Shown one piece after another: positions 35,532-44,700 of a DNA stretch of 64,000 nucleotides. Numbering within the stretch: position 1 is the stretch's first letter; the number at the start of each line of letters is the position of its first letter. Source of the DNA: Rhodanobacter glycinis (lineage in GTDB: Bacteria; Pseudomonadota; Gammaproteobacteria; Xanthomonadales; Rhodanobacteraceae); assembly GCF_006438785.1 (NCBI RefSeq), contig NZ_RCZB01000002.1:310001-374000 (forward strand), given 5' to 3'. Under the pieces are notes generated by a model, which was not told the DNA's origin, did no database searches, and was given only the letters and a program-made list of their open reading frames with translations. Position numbers and translations under genes: made by a program.

Positions 35532-38384
35532 CTATCGGGGTTGGCCGCTGGCGGTAGGTATCTCGCCTCGGCCGGTGTAGTCGTCTTCAAGACCAAGCGC
35601 ATTGGCCCAACTACCTAATTGCCACAGGCCAGTCCCCACGCAACGCAGCGGTTCTTGCACATGGGCGCTGTCGAACGCGAGGTCGACCGTATCCGGTCCC
35701 GTCACGGCGCAGACATCGTCGATGAACTGTTGCGCACCAGCCTGGATGTGCTCGATCACGCTCCACTGGTAAGCGTTCACCGCATTGGGGAAATGCACTG
35801 GGTGGAGACCGTGGGGGCCACGTTCGAAGTGGGAGAACTGGCCGGCCGGAGAGGTAAGGATAGCCTCGAGCATGAGGTGATATTCCATCACCGGCGACCC
35901 GAAGGTATCTTCGCTGCGTTCATCAAAGAAGCGGGCACGGCCCCAGCCATGTTTGTGATGCACCTGATCCATGCCCCGCTTCGCAGCGAAATAAGCGCCG
36001 CCGAGTTCACGGTTTGTCAGCTTCACGAGCTGGCTCTGGATGGTTCCGGCGTAACCGATGTCGGCAAGGATGACGCTTCCTTCGCCAGCCTGGCTATTCC
36101 AGTATTCCATGTAGAGATCGCGTTCTTCCGTGGCGATATCGAGGATGGCGGCGGCAATTGGCCGCAGCCAATCGATGATCCTTGCACCCATTTGCGGCAG
36201 ATATATCTCGGTGCCGATGAGAGCCCTGCCGAGCTCCCGCGCCGCAAGGGCGGCAATCCGTGCGCCAAGCCGCGCGCCGAGCAAGTTCTCCAGAGAGCCT
36301 GTATAGGGGGCGGCAAAGACATCTGCCAGATCCTCGATCGAGCGCAGCGTCGGGGTATTCACGGCGCGCCGGGAAACCAGCAGGTAGGACGCCTGGATGG
36401 AGCAGAGCTGAGGGCTCGTCACCTGCAGTCGCTGGAACGCGCGTTGCAACAGGTAACCCTCGCGGCTGAGGAAGAGAATCCTCGGTGTGCCGCTGTCCAG
36501 CGCAATTCGAGCGAGCCAGGTGATGTAGTCGAGGACAAGCGGGCCCATGACGGTGTAGCCGAATGTTTCCGGCTCCTCGATGACCAGATGCTGGCCAAAC
36601 GCAGCGGGCTGGCGGTCGGCCAGATCGTTGAGACGATTGGCGATCAGCCCCAGCCACAATTGATCCTGCCAATGGTCAGAATGCCTGGGTTGCGGGCGCA
36701 GGCTGCGCAACGCAGGAACCACATCCAGAAGTGAACTGGAGCGCAGTGCATGCACGGGGTGTATGAAGCCCATGGCAAGGGGCAGTTGAACGTCGGAATG
36801 CTCGTTGTCTCCAACGTGCAACCACTCCCGTGCGGGTACGTCCTCCATCTGCGGGAGGTGTCGCCATGTCTCGGCAGTATCCTTGCGCCATCCGGTTTCG
36901 CATGAGACATGGATATCCTGAAGGATCTTCGAAACCGAAGGAGGAAGCACCCGGCGCAGATCCTCGACATTCAAATACATGTCGGAAACCGCAACGACGC
37001 GCTTGCCGGAGAGGCCCACCATGTGGGCGGCATCGACCAGGGTTGCCCTTTCCTTCAGCAGGCGCTTTTCAGTGTCCAGCTCTAGCTCACGGATCTCGGC
37101 AACGGGCATTCCACGCAGTTCGGCCATATGAGCCATCGTGTCGTAAATGATGCTGCAGTCGACGTCGCGGCCGTGTTTCGTGCGCGCCATCGTTTCCGCA
37201 CGAGATCTGATGGTGTGGAAATCCTTCAGTCCGAACCTCTTCTCCACGAGGTGACCGAGGTATCCGCGCGCACCTGACGGGTGCAGGAATGGGCGCGTCA
37301 CCATGGTTTCGAACAGGTCGAACGAGATGATCCTGGCATCAACCGCGGCGAAACTGAGCTTGTCCGCCAGCGGGGAGGTGAAGTAGCTCCTCCAGTTCCG
37401 CTCGCCCTCACTTCTCAGCATCGTCGTTCCGTTCGACGGCATGATGCCGAGCACCATGCCATGGCGCCGAACAATCAAACCAAGCAGCCGCTCCACTACG
37501 TGTTGCATGGTGCCGTCGGTCTGTCCACTTTCTACCGGAAAAGCGTCCAGCGACAGTTTCAGTTCGAACAGCGGGCGCAATGCTTCGGTGCGAGCCCAGA
37601 ACATGGATCCGGCCGGGTAGTCCAGGTATGCCGTGGGATCGATGTCTACGCCTAGCCGTGAACCCACTTCGCGCGCGGGTTCGACATTGGATAGCCACGT
37701 GTGTGCCCACAACGGCATCGAGCCGAAACTTTCCGGATAGACCATGCCTAGACGCGGCATGGCCTGGAACATGCCTAGGATCCAGCTCACTCGGTCGTCG
37801 CTGCCGAGCAGGGTGTCGATCAGGTAACGCCGCCACTTCCCCTGTTCGCTGCCGGAGTAGAGCGACTTCTTCGTATGAATATGGCAGACGAGATCGAGCG
37901 CGAGGATTTCTTCGCGGAAGGTCAGCAGGAACGGTGCAATGTCACGACCACGGTTGGGTACGACGTGGACATGCAAGGTCCGGACGTTCGGAATCTTTCC
38001 GAAACGCGACAGCGCCGCGATCCTGGTCTGTTCATCGATGACCGAAACCATCAGGACGAACGGCACGGGTACATGTGCGACGTCATTCACGAGCTCGTCG
38101 AGCAAATCCGCATAGAAGACATGAATCATGATGCCGATGCTGAGTTCGAGCTGGCTCAGCTGGCTGGCCGCCGGAAACGATATGACATCGGGAGGAGCGG
38201 CCGCGTGGGGCTCAGCTTGTTGCGACGCACGGATTCGCTGCGTGAAGCCTCTCCAGCCGAGTGCTCGAATGACCCGCAAGCTTCGGCCAGCCAATGAGCA
38301 TGCCCCAGCCCAGCCACCGCCATGTCGGGCAACGGCGGTGCGTATCAGGCCGACCATGGCAACGATCTTTCTCATGACTGTCAT
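35532..38384 (-). CDS. Rhamnan synthesis RgpF-type protein fused to a HAD-like domain
   Basis: A 950-residue protein. Residues about 80-330 match the RgpF/rhamnan-synthesis-F domain (VVPNRGRDIAPFLLTF, CHIHTKKSLYSG, YPAGSMFWAR), found in enzymes or partners that build rhamnose-rich chains. Residues about 345-560 resemble a HAD hydrolase: ISFDLFETMVTRP, where the second Asp of DxD is Phe, then VVAVSDMYL and WLHVGDNEHSD. The last 350 residues (ILFLSREGYLLQRAFQ and so on) are an accompanying domain I cannot name. dTDP-rhamnose is available from rfbBACD. The gene lies between etfB and the GT2-GT4 gene, 42 bases after the latter. Confidence 0.75.
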   Translation of the reverse strand: MTVMRKIVAMVGLIRTAVARHGGGWAGACSLAGRSLRVIRALGWRGFTQRIRASQQAEPHAAAPPDVISFPAASQLSQLELSIGIMIHVFYADLLDELVNDVAHVPVPFVLMVSVIDEQTRIAALSRFGKIPNVRTLHVHVVPNRGRDIAPFLLTFREEILALDLVCHIHTKKSLYSGSEQGKWRRYLIDTLLGSDDRVSWILGMFQAMPRLGMVYPESFGSMPLWAHTWLSNVEPAREVGSRLGVDIDPTAYLDYPAGSMFWARTEALRPLFELKLSLDAFPVESGQTDGTMQHVVERLLGLIVRRHGMVLGIMPSNGTTMLRSEGERNWRSYFTSPLADKLSFAAVDARIISFDLFETMVTRPFLHPSGARGYLGHLVEKRFGLKDFHTIRSRAETMARTKHGRDVDCSIIYDTMAHMAELRGMPVAEIRELELDTEKRLLKERATLVDAAHMVGLSGKRVVAVSDMYLNVEDLRRVLPPSVSKILQDIHVSCETGWRKDTAETWRHLPQMEDVPAREWLHVGDNEHSDVQLPLAMGFIHPVHALRSSSLLDVVPALRSLRPQPRHSDHWQDQLWLGLIANRLNDLADRQPAAFGQHLVIEEPETFGYTVMGPLVLDYITWLARIALDSGTPRILFLSREGYLLQRAFQRLQVTSPQLCSIQASYLLVSRRAVNTPTLRSIEDLADVFAAPYTGSLENLLGARLGARIAALAARELGRALIGTEIYLPQMGARIIDWLRPIAAAILDIATEERDLYMEYWNSQAGEGSVILADIGYAGTIQSQLVKLTNRELGGAYFAAKRGMDQVHHKHGWGRARFFDERSEDTFGSPVMEYHLMLEAILTSPAGQFSHFERGPHGLHPVHFPNAVNAYQWSVIEHIQAGAQQFIDDVCAVTGPDTVDLAFDSAHVQEPLRCVGTGLWQLGSWANALGLEDDYTGRGEIPTASGQPR

Positions 38385-38425
38385 CGGCGAAAAATCGTTT
38401 GGCTATCCAGGAAAGTCATTGGCAC

Positions 38426-40558
38426 TCAACCGAGAGTACGCTGCAGGGCCGCCGCCGCCGCATCCATCGAGAAATGCTCGCGCACGTTAGTCATGCCGTT
38501 GGCCGAGAGGGCTTCCCAGAGCGTGATGTCGTCATGCAGGCGCACCACGGCGACAACGAAAGCGGCGGCATCGTCTGCCACCAGCACATCGACGCCGTCA
38601 TTCAGTTGCATGCCTTCCACTGCTATTGACGTGGCGACTACAGGTACACCGTAGCTCATCGCCATGTTGATCTTGCCCTTCACGCCGGCGCCGAAACGCA
38701 GCGGTGCCAGCGAGGCAAGGCAGCTGTCGAGCCATGGGGCCAGATCGGGCACGCGGCCATGAAACTCCAGGCCTGCCGAAGCGAGTTCGCAGCGCATCGG
38801 ATCGGACACGTCGCCCAGCACATGCACGCGGATGCCGGGCAGCGCTTCGCGCAGCCGCGGCAGGATCTCGGTGCCCATCCAGCGAATCGCATCGGTGTTC
38901 GGCGGGTGGCCGCAACCACCGATGAAAACCAAATCCCTGCGCTCCCGATGAGGATGTCGACACCCGTGCACGTCGTGGATGTTGGACAGCAGTTCCACGC
39001 GTGCCTTCGGCAGCATCTGCGCCAGCAACGCCTGTTCATGCGAACTCACCACGAAGGTGACGTCGGATTGTTCGATCAGTGCCAGCTCGCCGCGCCGGGA
39101 AGTCTCGGCCTGGCGGGCCAGCGTGGCGCTGCCGCTCAGTTCGGCGGCGCGCTGTTCGCGCAGAAAGTGCAGGTCGACGGTATCGAACAGCAGCTTCGCC
39201 TGAGGTGCGTGTTGGCGCACCAGGCTGGCGTACTGGCCAGCCACGGTGTGCCGGCACAGAATTACCGCGTGCAGTTCGCGGCCATGCTGTTTAAGCCAGT
39301 GTGGCAATGCCGGCGTCTGCGGTCGCGCGAGCACTTCGCAGCCCAGTGCGCCGAGTGCCGCGATCTCTTCGCTGCTGGCGCGGCCGTCGTCAGGCAGGAA
39401 ACACGTGCTCCAGCCTTGCTCGTCAAGCAGACGCAGGATTGCGCACAGTCGCAGCGAACCCGAATCACGCGCTGGCTCCGGTGTCATCGCATCCACCACC
39501 AGCACCCGGCCGCGCGAATGCCATCGCATGGCGCGCTCCAACGATGTGCCCGCGGGCGGCTGCCGGGTGAGTTCGACGCTCCATTTGTCGACGAACGTGG
39601 CCTGATTGATCAGCTGGTAGCGCTTCATGCCGCTGCCAAGATCGGTGCCCGCGCTGATCCCTTCGCAGTGGATGACGGTGCTGGCCGGTTCGTAATAGAC
39701 GCGCAAGCCGAGCTGGCGCACCGCAAAGGCCAGGTCGGTGTCTTCGTAGTACGCAGGTGCGTAGCGCGCATCGAACCCGCCAACTTGCCGGAAAACTTCG
39801 CGGCGGATCATGAGGGCGGCGCCGGAGACATAGTCGGTCGCGCGCCGATAACGGAACGCGGCCGCATCACGCGACTCGAAGCGCCCGGTGGTCCAGCAGC
39901 TGCCGTCGGCAAACACCAAGCCCCCGGCTTCCTGCAGGCGGCCGTCCGGGTAGACCAGACGACTGCCGGCAATGCCGCAATCGGCGCGCTCGGCAAAGCA
40001 GCGCAGCAAGGCATCCAGCCAGCCGGTGGTCACCTGGGTGTCGTTGTTGAGGAACAGCAGAAACTCGCCGTGCGCCGCTGCCGCACCCGCGTTGCAACTG
40101 TCGATGAAGCCGAGGTTGCTCTGGTTGCGCAACAGGCGGATGCCATCAACTTGTGCCAGCACGCTGGCGCTGTCGTCTGCTGAGGCGTCGTCGACCACGA
40201 TCACCTCGAACGAGGTCTGCGCCCCATGCCGCACCAGCGAGCGCAGGCAGGCGAGGGTATAGGCGAGCTTGCCGTGGATCGGGATGACGATCGAGACCTG
40301 CGGGTCGGCAGTGACCGGCACGGCGAACGGCGCAAATGGCTCGTCCAGCGATAGTAACGACAGGTCTTCGTCGAGCTCAGGCCGGGTCTGGAATTGCTGC
40401 CGCATTCGCGCCAGCGTGCCGTGCCAGCCGCGCAGCGCAAAGCTGCCACGGACACGTTGCAGGAGATAACCGAGGCGTTTCAGTCGCCATGACAGTTGGC
40501 CGATCAGTGGATTGCCCTCGATCGGCCTAGAGACTCTGGTAGTTCGGCCCGGAACCAC
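38426..40558 (-). CDS. Bifunctional glycosyltransferase, GT2 domain plus GT4-like domain
   Basis: A 710-residue cytoplasmic protein. The GT2 domain (about 85-310) has VSIVIPIHGKLAYTLACL, VIVVDDASADDS, LLFLNNDTQV and YEDTDLAFAVRQLG. The C-terminal half (about 350-705) is a GT-B, GT4-like domain, with DLVFIGGCGHPPNTDAIRW, GRVPDLAPWLDSC and APLRFGAGVKGKINMAMSY. Such tandem proteins often add two sugars in sequence. The start is a GTG at 40556-40558 inside the end of the ETF-QO gene, an overlap of 32 bases; a later non-ATG start is possible. It is paired with the RgpF-type gene downstream, suggesting rhamnose-containing chain synthesis. Confidence 0.85.
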   Translation of the reverse strand: MVPGRTTRVSRPIEGNPLIGQLSWRLKRLGYLLQRVRGSFALRGWHGTLARMRQQFQTRPELDEDLSLLSLDEPFAPFAVPVTADPQVSIVIPIHGKLAYTLACLRSLVRHGAQTSFEVIVVDDASADDSASVLAQVDGIRLLRNQSNLGFIDSCNAGAAAAHGEFLLFLNNDTQVTTGWLDALLRCFAERADCGIAGSRLVYPDGRLQEAGGLVFADGSCWTTGRFESRDAAAFRYRRATDYVSGAALMIRREVFRQVGGFDARYAPAYYEDTDLAFAVRQLGLRVYYEPASTVIHCEGISAGTDLGSGMKRYQLINQATFVDKWSVELTRQPPAGTSLERAMRWHSRGRVLVVDAMTPEPARDSGSLRLCAILRLLDEQGWSTCFLPDDGRASSEEIAALGALGCEVLARPQTPALPHWLKQHGRELHAVILCRHTVAGQYASLVRQHAPQAKLLFDTVDLHFLREQRAAELSGSATLARQAETSRRGELALIEQSDVTFVVSSHEQALLAQMLPKARVELLSNIHDVHGCRHPHRERRDLVFIGGCGHPPNTDAIRWMGTEILPRLREALPGIRVHVLGDVSDPMRCELASAGLEFHGRVPDLAPWLDSCLASLAPLRFGAGVKGKINMAMSYGVPVVATSIAVEGMQLNDGVDVLVADDAAAFVVAVVRLHDDITLWEALSANGMTNVREHFSMDAAAAALQRTLG

Positions 40559-42128
40559 CCTCCGGCGTGACCCACGTGATGATCTCGTACGGATCCTTGA
40601 TGTCGCAGGTCTTGCAGTGCACGCAGTTGGCGGCGTTGATCTGCAGGCGCTTGCCGGCCGCGTCGTCGACGATCTCGTAGACGTTGGCGGGGCAGAAGCG
40701 GGTGCAGGGGTTGTCGTATTCGGTGGTGCACTGGTCGATGCAGATATTCGTGTCGGCCACGTGCAGGTGGATCGGCTGATCCTCGTCGTGCTCGGTGGCG
40801 GCGAAGTAGACGCCGGCGAGGCGATCGCGCGGGGCCAGCGTGCGCTGCACGTAGTCGCGCTTCGGTTCCTCCTGCGCGCCGAGCTTGTGCAGCGAGGACC
40901 AGTCGGCCTTGTTCTTCAGCGTCCACGGCGACAGGCCGAAAGTGGCGGTTTCCCATGCCGCGTTCAACAGGCCGTACCACAGCCCTTTCTTGAACCCGGG
41001 CTTGATGTTGCGCACCTTCTTCAGTTCGGCCATCGCCTCGGAGCCGCGCAGCTTCGCGTCGAAGCCGGCAGCGTCCAGGCCGCTCGCGGCGAGATGTTCG
41101 GCGGCCAGCATGCCGCTGCGGATCGCCTGGTGCGTGCCCTTGATCTTGGGCACGTTGAGCAGGCCGGCGGTATCGCCGATCAGCAACGCGCCGGGCATGT
41201 CGCATGTCGGCAGCGACTGGTAGCCGCCGGTGACGATGGCGCGCGCACCGGCGGAGAGGATCGTGCCTTCCTCCAGCAACGGTTTCACCATCGGATGGTT
41301 CTTCCACTGCTGGAACGCTTCCCACGGTTTGTACTCGGGGTCGCTGTAGTCGAGTCCGCTGATGTAGCCGAGCGCGATGCGGTCCTTGTCCAGGTGATAC
41401 AGGAAGCTGCCGCCGTAGGTGTGGTTGTCGGCGGGCCAGCCGATGCTGTGCACGATCTTGCCCGGCGTGACGCGACCGGCCGGCACCTGCCACAACTCCT
41501 TGATGCCGATCGAGTAGCCTTGCGGGTCGCTGTGCTGATCCAGTTTGAAGCGCTTGATCAGCTGCTTGGTCAGGCTGCCGCGCGCGCCTTCGGCCAGCAC
41601 GGTGACCTTGGCCTTGATGTCGATGCCTTCGGTATAACCCGGCTTGTGCGTGCCGTCGCGGGCCACACCCATGTCGCCGATGCGCACGCCGGCGACCGAG
41701 CCGTCATCGTTGTAGATGTTGTCGGCGGCGGCAAAGCCGGGGAACACGTCCACGCCCAGCGCTTCGGCCTGCGGCGCCAGCCACGCGCACATCGCGCCCA
41801 GCGAGACAATGAAGTTGCCATGGTTCTGCATGCCCGGCGGCACCGGCAGCTTGCGGCCGCCGGTCTTGCTGAGCAACCAGAACTCGTCGTCGCCGGCCGG
41901 CACGCAGATCGGTGGCGGGTTGTCGCGCCAGCCGGGAAGCAGGGCATCCAGCGGCTGCGGTTCGATCACCGCGCCGGACAGGATCTGCGCGCCGATGGCC
42001 GAGGCTTTCTCGATCACGCACACATTCACTTCGGGCTTCAACTGCTTGAGGCGGATCGCGAACGACAGGCCGGCCGGACCGGCGCCGACCACGACAACGT
42101 CGTATTCCATGGTTTCGCGTTCGCTCAT
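40527..42128 (-). CDS. Electron transfer flavoprotein-ubiquinone oxidoreductase
   Basis: A 533-residue FAD and [4Fe-4S] protein that moves electrons from ETF to ubiquinone at the membrane. The N-terminal FAD motif is VVVVGAGPAGLSFAIRL, followed by the family's GAQILSGAVIEP, and LLIGDTAGLLNVPKIKGTHQ further on. The C-terminal ferredoxin-type cluster ligands are in NPCTRFCPANVYE and NCVHCKTCDIKDP. ATG 42126-42128 has GGAG six bases upstream; two ATGs slightly further upstream are less good. The open frame extends far upstream over the divergent amidase gene, which I rejected. It is separated from etfAB by two polysaccharide genes. Confidence 0.95.
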   Translation of the reverse strand: MSERETMEYDVVVVGAGPAGLSFAIRLKQLKPEVNVCVIEKASAIGAQILSGAVIEPQPLDALLPGWRDNPPPICVPAGDDEFWLLSKTGGRKLPVPPGMQNHGNFIVSLGAMCAWLAPQAEALGVDVFPGFAAADNIYNDDGSVAGVRIGDMGVARDGTHKPGYTEGIDIKAKVTVLAEGARGSLTKQLIKRFKLDQHSDPQGYSIGIKELWQVPAGRVTPGKIVHSIGWPADNHTYGGSFLYHLDKDRIALGYISGLDYSDPEYKPWEAFQQWKNHPMVKPLLEEGTILSAGARAIVTGGYQSLPTCDMPGALLIGDTAGLLNVPKIKGTHQAIRSGMLAAEHLAASGLDAAGFDAKLRGSEAMAELKKVRNIKPGFKKGLWYGLLNAAWETATFGLSPWTLKNKADWSSLHKLGAQEEPKRDYVQRTLAPRDRLAGVYFAATEHDEDQPIHLHVADTNICIDQCTTEYDNPCTRFCPANVYEIVDDAAGKRLQINAANCVHCKTCDIKDPYEIITWVTPEGGSGPNYQSL

Positions 42129-42296
42129 GGCGGACTCCATCATGTGTAAGTTGCTGCACGCGGTGCCGTGCGTGGAGGTATGGATCAGGCCGTCATTGTC
42201 CGGTTTCGCGTGCTGCGCGGCAACGCGTGCTGCGCTACCGCTTGCAATCGTTTCACCAGACGCGGCGATAATCGGAACAAATCTGAAGGAGTGTTC

Positions 42297-43694
42297 ATGA
42301 ATTCGATGCCGCCGATCGCCGATCTTGACCTGCGCCGTGCCTCGCTGTGCCAGTTGCTGCACTGGCTGGCGGTGGGCCGCGTGCAGCCGCAGGCGCTGGC
42401 CGACGCCTATCAGACGGCGATCGAACGACTCAATCCCGAACTCAATGCCTATGTCGATGTGCGTTACGGCCTGCTGCAGGAGCAGGCGAACATGGCCGAT
42501 CGTCGTCGCCGCGACGGCGTGATCGGTCGGCTGGACGGCATCCCGCTGGCATTGAAGGACAACTTCGACATGGCCGGCTGGCCGACCCGGGTGGGTTTGC
42601 CCGGACGTGAGACGCCGGTGGAGGGCGATGCGCATGTGGTGGCTCGCCTGCGCGCATCGGGTGCGGTGCTGGTCGGCAAGACCAACATGGACGAAGGCGC
42701 GCTGGGCGCGGTTACCGACAATCCGCACTTCGGTGCCACCCACAACCCGCATCGTCACGGTTACAGCGCCGGCGGATCCTCCGGTGGCGCCGCGGCGGCA
42801 GTGGCGGCGGGCCTGGCGGTGGCGGCCGTCGGCTCGGACAGCCTCGGCTCGATCCGCATCCCGGCCAGCTACTGCGGTGTGTACGCGCTCAAGCCGACGC
42901 ACGGCGAGATTTCCGCCCGTGGCCTGGTGCCGGCAGCGCGTCGGCTCGATGCGGTGGGCCTGCTGGCGCGTAGCGCGGATGACCTCACCGTGTTGCTGCA
43001 GGTGCTGGCTGGCTACGATGCCGACGATGCGCGTTCGCGTCGACGGCGGGTGGCGTTTGCGTTGCCGGACTGGGAGCCGGGCAACCTGCGCGCAGGCCTG
43101 TTGCCGGATCTGGCGGCGGTCGGTGTGCAGCCGGACGTGATCGAGGTGTTCGAGGCGGCGATGGCGAAATTGCCGCATGCGCTGGGCGATCGCCGCACCG
43201 TCGATTTTGCCGACTGGGACTTCAGCCGCACCCGCCGCGCCGGCCTGCTGTTGATGGAAGCGGAGATGCTGGGCACCTTCGCGGCGGATCTGGCCAATGC
43301 GGAACATCCCGTGTCCGACCGCTTCCGCAACATGCTGGGCTTTGCCGCCGGCAAGAGCGCGGCAGACTATGCGGTGGCCGATCGGGTGCTCGACGCGGCC
43401 ACGCTGAAGATGCGCCGGCTGTTCGCCCAGGTCGACGTGCTGGTGTTACCGACCACGCCGCAGGGTGCGTTTCCGCTGGATGGCCCGGTGCCCGATTCGC
43501 AGGCCGACCTCACCAGCTTTGCCAGCCTGGCCGGATGCCCGGCGGTCAGCCTGCCGATGGGTACGTTGCCCAATGGCATGCCGGTCGGCTTGCAACTGGT
43601 CGGGGCGCGCGGCTCGGATCTGCGCCTGCTGGAGCTGGCAGCGGTGTGTGCGGCGACGCTGGATGTCGAGCCGACCTATCCGGTGGTGGCCTGA
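42297..43694 (+). CDS. Amidase signature family hydrolase
   Basis: A 465-residue amidase signature enzyme. The Ser-cisSer-Lys triad is visible: Lys in PLALKDNFDMAGWPT, the Ser-rich loop SAGGSSGGAAAAVAAG, and the nucleophile region GSDSLGSIRIPASYCG, where the usual GSDTGGS reads GSDSLGS. Relatives include GatA, allophanate hydrolase and broad aliphatic or aryl amidases. There is no gatB or gatC nearby, so a tRNA amidotransferase role is unlikely. AAGGAG lies before ATG 42297. It is divergent from the ETF-QO gene. The substrate cannot be told. Confidence 0.85.
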   Translation: MNSMPPIADLDLRRASLCQLLHWLAVGRVQPQALADAYQTAIERLNPELNAYVDVRYGLLQEQANMADRRRRDGVIGRLDGIPLALKDNFDMAGWPTRVGLPGRETPVEGDAHVVARLRASGAVLVGKTNMDEGALGAVTDNPHFGATHNPHRHGYSAGGSSGGAAAAVAAGLAVAAVGSDSLGSIRIPASYCGVYALKPTHGEISARGLVPAARRLDAVGLLARSADDLTVLLQVLAGYDADDARSRRRRVAFALPDWEPGNLRAGLLPDLAAVGVQPDVIEVFEAAMAKLPHALGDRRTVDFADWDFSRTRRAGLLLMEAEMLGTFAADLANAEHPVSDRFRNMLGFAAGKSAADYAVADRVLDAATLKMRRLFAQVDVLVLPTTPQGAFPLDGPVPDSQADLTSFASLAGCPAVSLPMGTLPNGMPVGLQLVGARGSDLRLLELAAVCAATLDVEPTYPVVA

Positions 43695-43782
43695 CGATCG
43701 CGTAAGATGTCGGGTCAAGTACCGTGCCAGCTGACATCGGCGGTACACCGTCGCGACAAAAACTTCCTGAATCTCTTCTGGC

Positions 43783-44700
43783 ATGACGACAGCATCCTCG
43801 GAATCGCACTCCCACCTCGATGATCTCGAGGCCGAAAGCATCCACATCTTTCGCGAGGTTTTGGCGGGCTTCCAGCGTCCGGTGATGCTGTATTCCATCG
43901 GCAAGGATTCCTCGGTGCTGCTGCACCTGCTGCGCAAGGCCTTTTTTCCGGCGCGGCCGCCGATCCCGTTGCTGCATGTCGATACCACATGGAAGTTCCG
44001 CGAGATGATTGCGTTCCGTGATCAGGTGGCGGCGGCCGGGGACGTGGAAGTGCTGGTGCACATCAACGAAGACGGCGTGCGTGAGGGCATTTCGCCATTC
44101 ACGCACGGCGCCACCGTGCACACCGACGTCATGAAAACCGTGGCGCTCAAGCAGGCGCTGGACAAGTACGGTTTCGATGCGGCCATCGGCGGGGCGCGCC
44201 GCGACGAGGAGAAGTCGCGCGCGAAGGAGCGCATCTTCTCGTTCCGCAACGCCCAGCACCGCTGGGATCCGCGCAACCAGCGCCCGGAGTTCTGGCACAC
44301 CTACAACACCCACATTCGCAAGGGTGAGAGCGTGCGGGTGTTTCCGCTGTCCAACTGGACCGAGATGGATGTGTGGCTGTACATCCAGCGCGAAGGCATT
44401 CCGGTGGTGCCGCTGTATTTCGCCAGGCCCCGTCCGGTGGTCGAACGCGACGGTGCGCTGATCATGGTCGACGACGACCGTTTCGTGCTGCGCGAAGGCG
44501 AGGCGGTGCAGATGCGCGAGGTGCGCTTTCGCACCCTCGGCTGCTACCCGCTGACCGGCGCCGTGGAATCCACGGCCGATACGTTGGCAAAAATCATCGA
44601 CGAAATGGCCAGCTCGCGCAGTTCCGAACGGCAGGGCCGGGTGATCGATCAGGATCCCACCGCGTCGATGGAGCGCAAGAAACAGGAAGGCTATTTCTGA
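43783..44700 (+). CDS. cysD: Sulfate adenylyltransferase subunit 2
   Basis: A 305-residue ATP-sulfurylase catalytic subunit: ATP plus sulfate gives adenosine 5'-phosphosulfate, driven by GTP hydrolysis in CysN. Motifs: [20 protein letters not shown] (PP-loop SxGKDS), [31 protein letters not shown] and [11 protein letters not shown]. The C-terminus is the family-typical [10 protein letters not shown]. It overlaps cysNC by one base (TGATG). In Xanthomonas the equivalent pair is raxP/raxQ, which supplies PAPS for sulfation. No cysH or cysIJ follows here. Confidence 0.96.
   Translation: MTTASSESHSHLDDLEAESIHIFREVLAGFQRPVMLYSIGKDSSVLLHLLRKAFFPARPPIPLLHVDTTWKFREMIAFRDQVAAAGDVEVLVHINEDGVREGISPFTHGATVHTDVMKTVALKQALDKYGFDAAIGGARRDEEKSRAKERIFSFRNAQHRWDPRNQRPEFWHTYNTHIRKGESVRVFPLSNWTEMDVWLYIQREGIPVVPLYFARPRPVVERDGALIMVDDDRFVLREGEAVQMREVRFRTLGCYPLTGAVESTADTLAKIIDEMASSRSSERQGRVIDQDPTASMERKKQEGYF

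Noticed and set aside
42129..43307. N-terminal extension of the ETF-ubiquinone oxidoreductase to 926 codons
   Set aside because: The extension is antisense to the amidase gene and unlike the family; a good ribosome-binding site exists at 42128.
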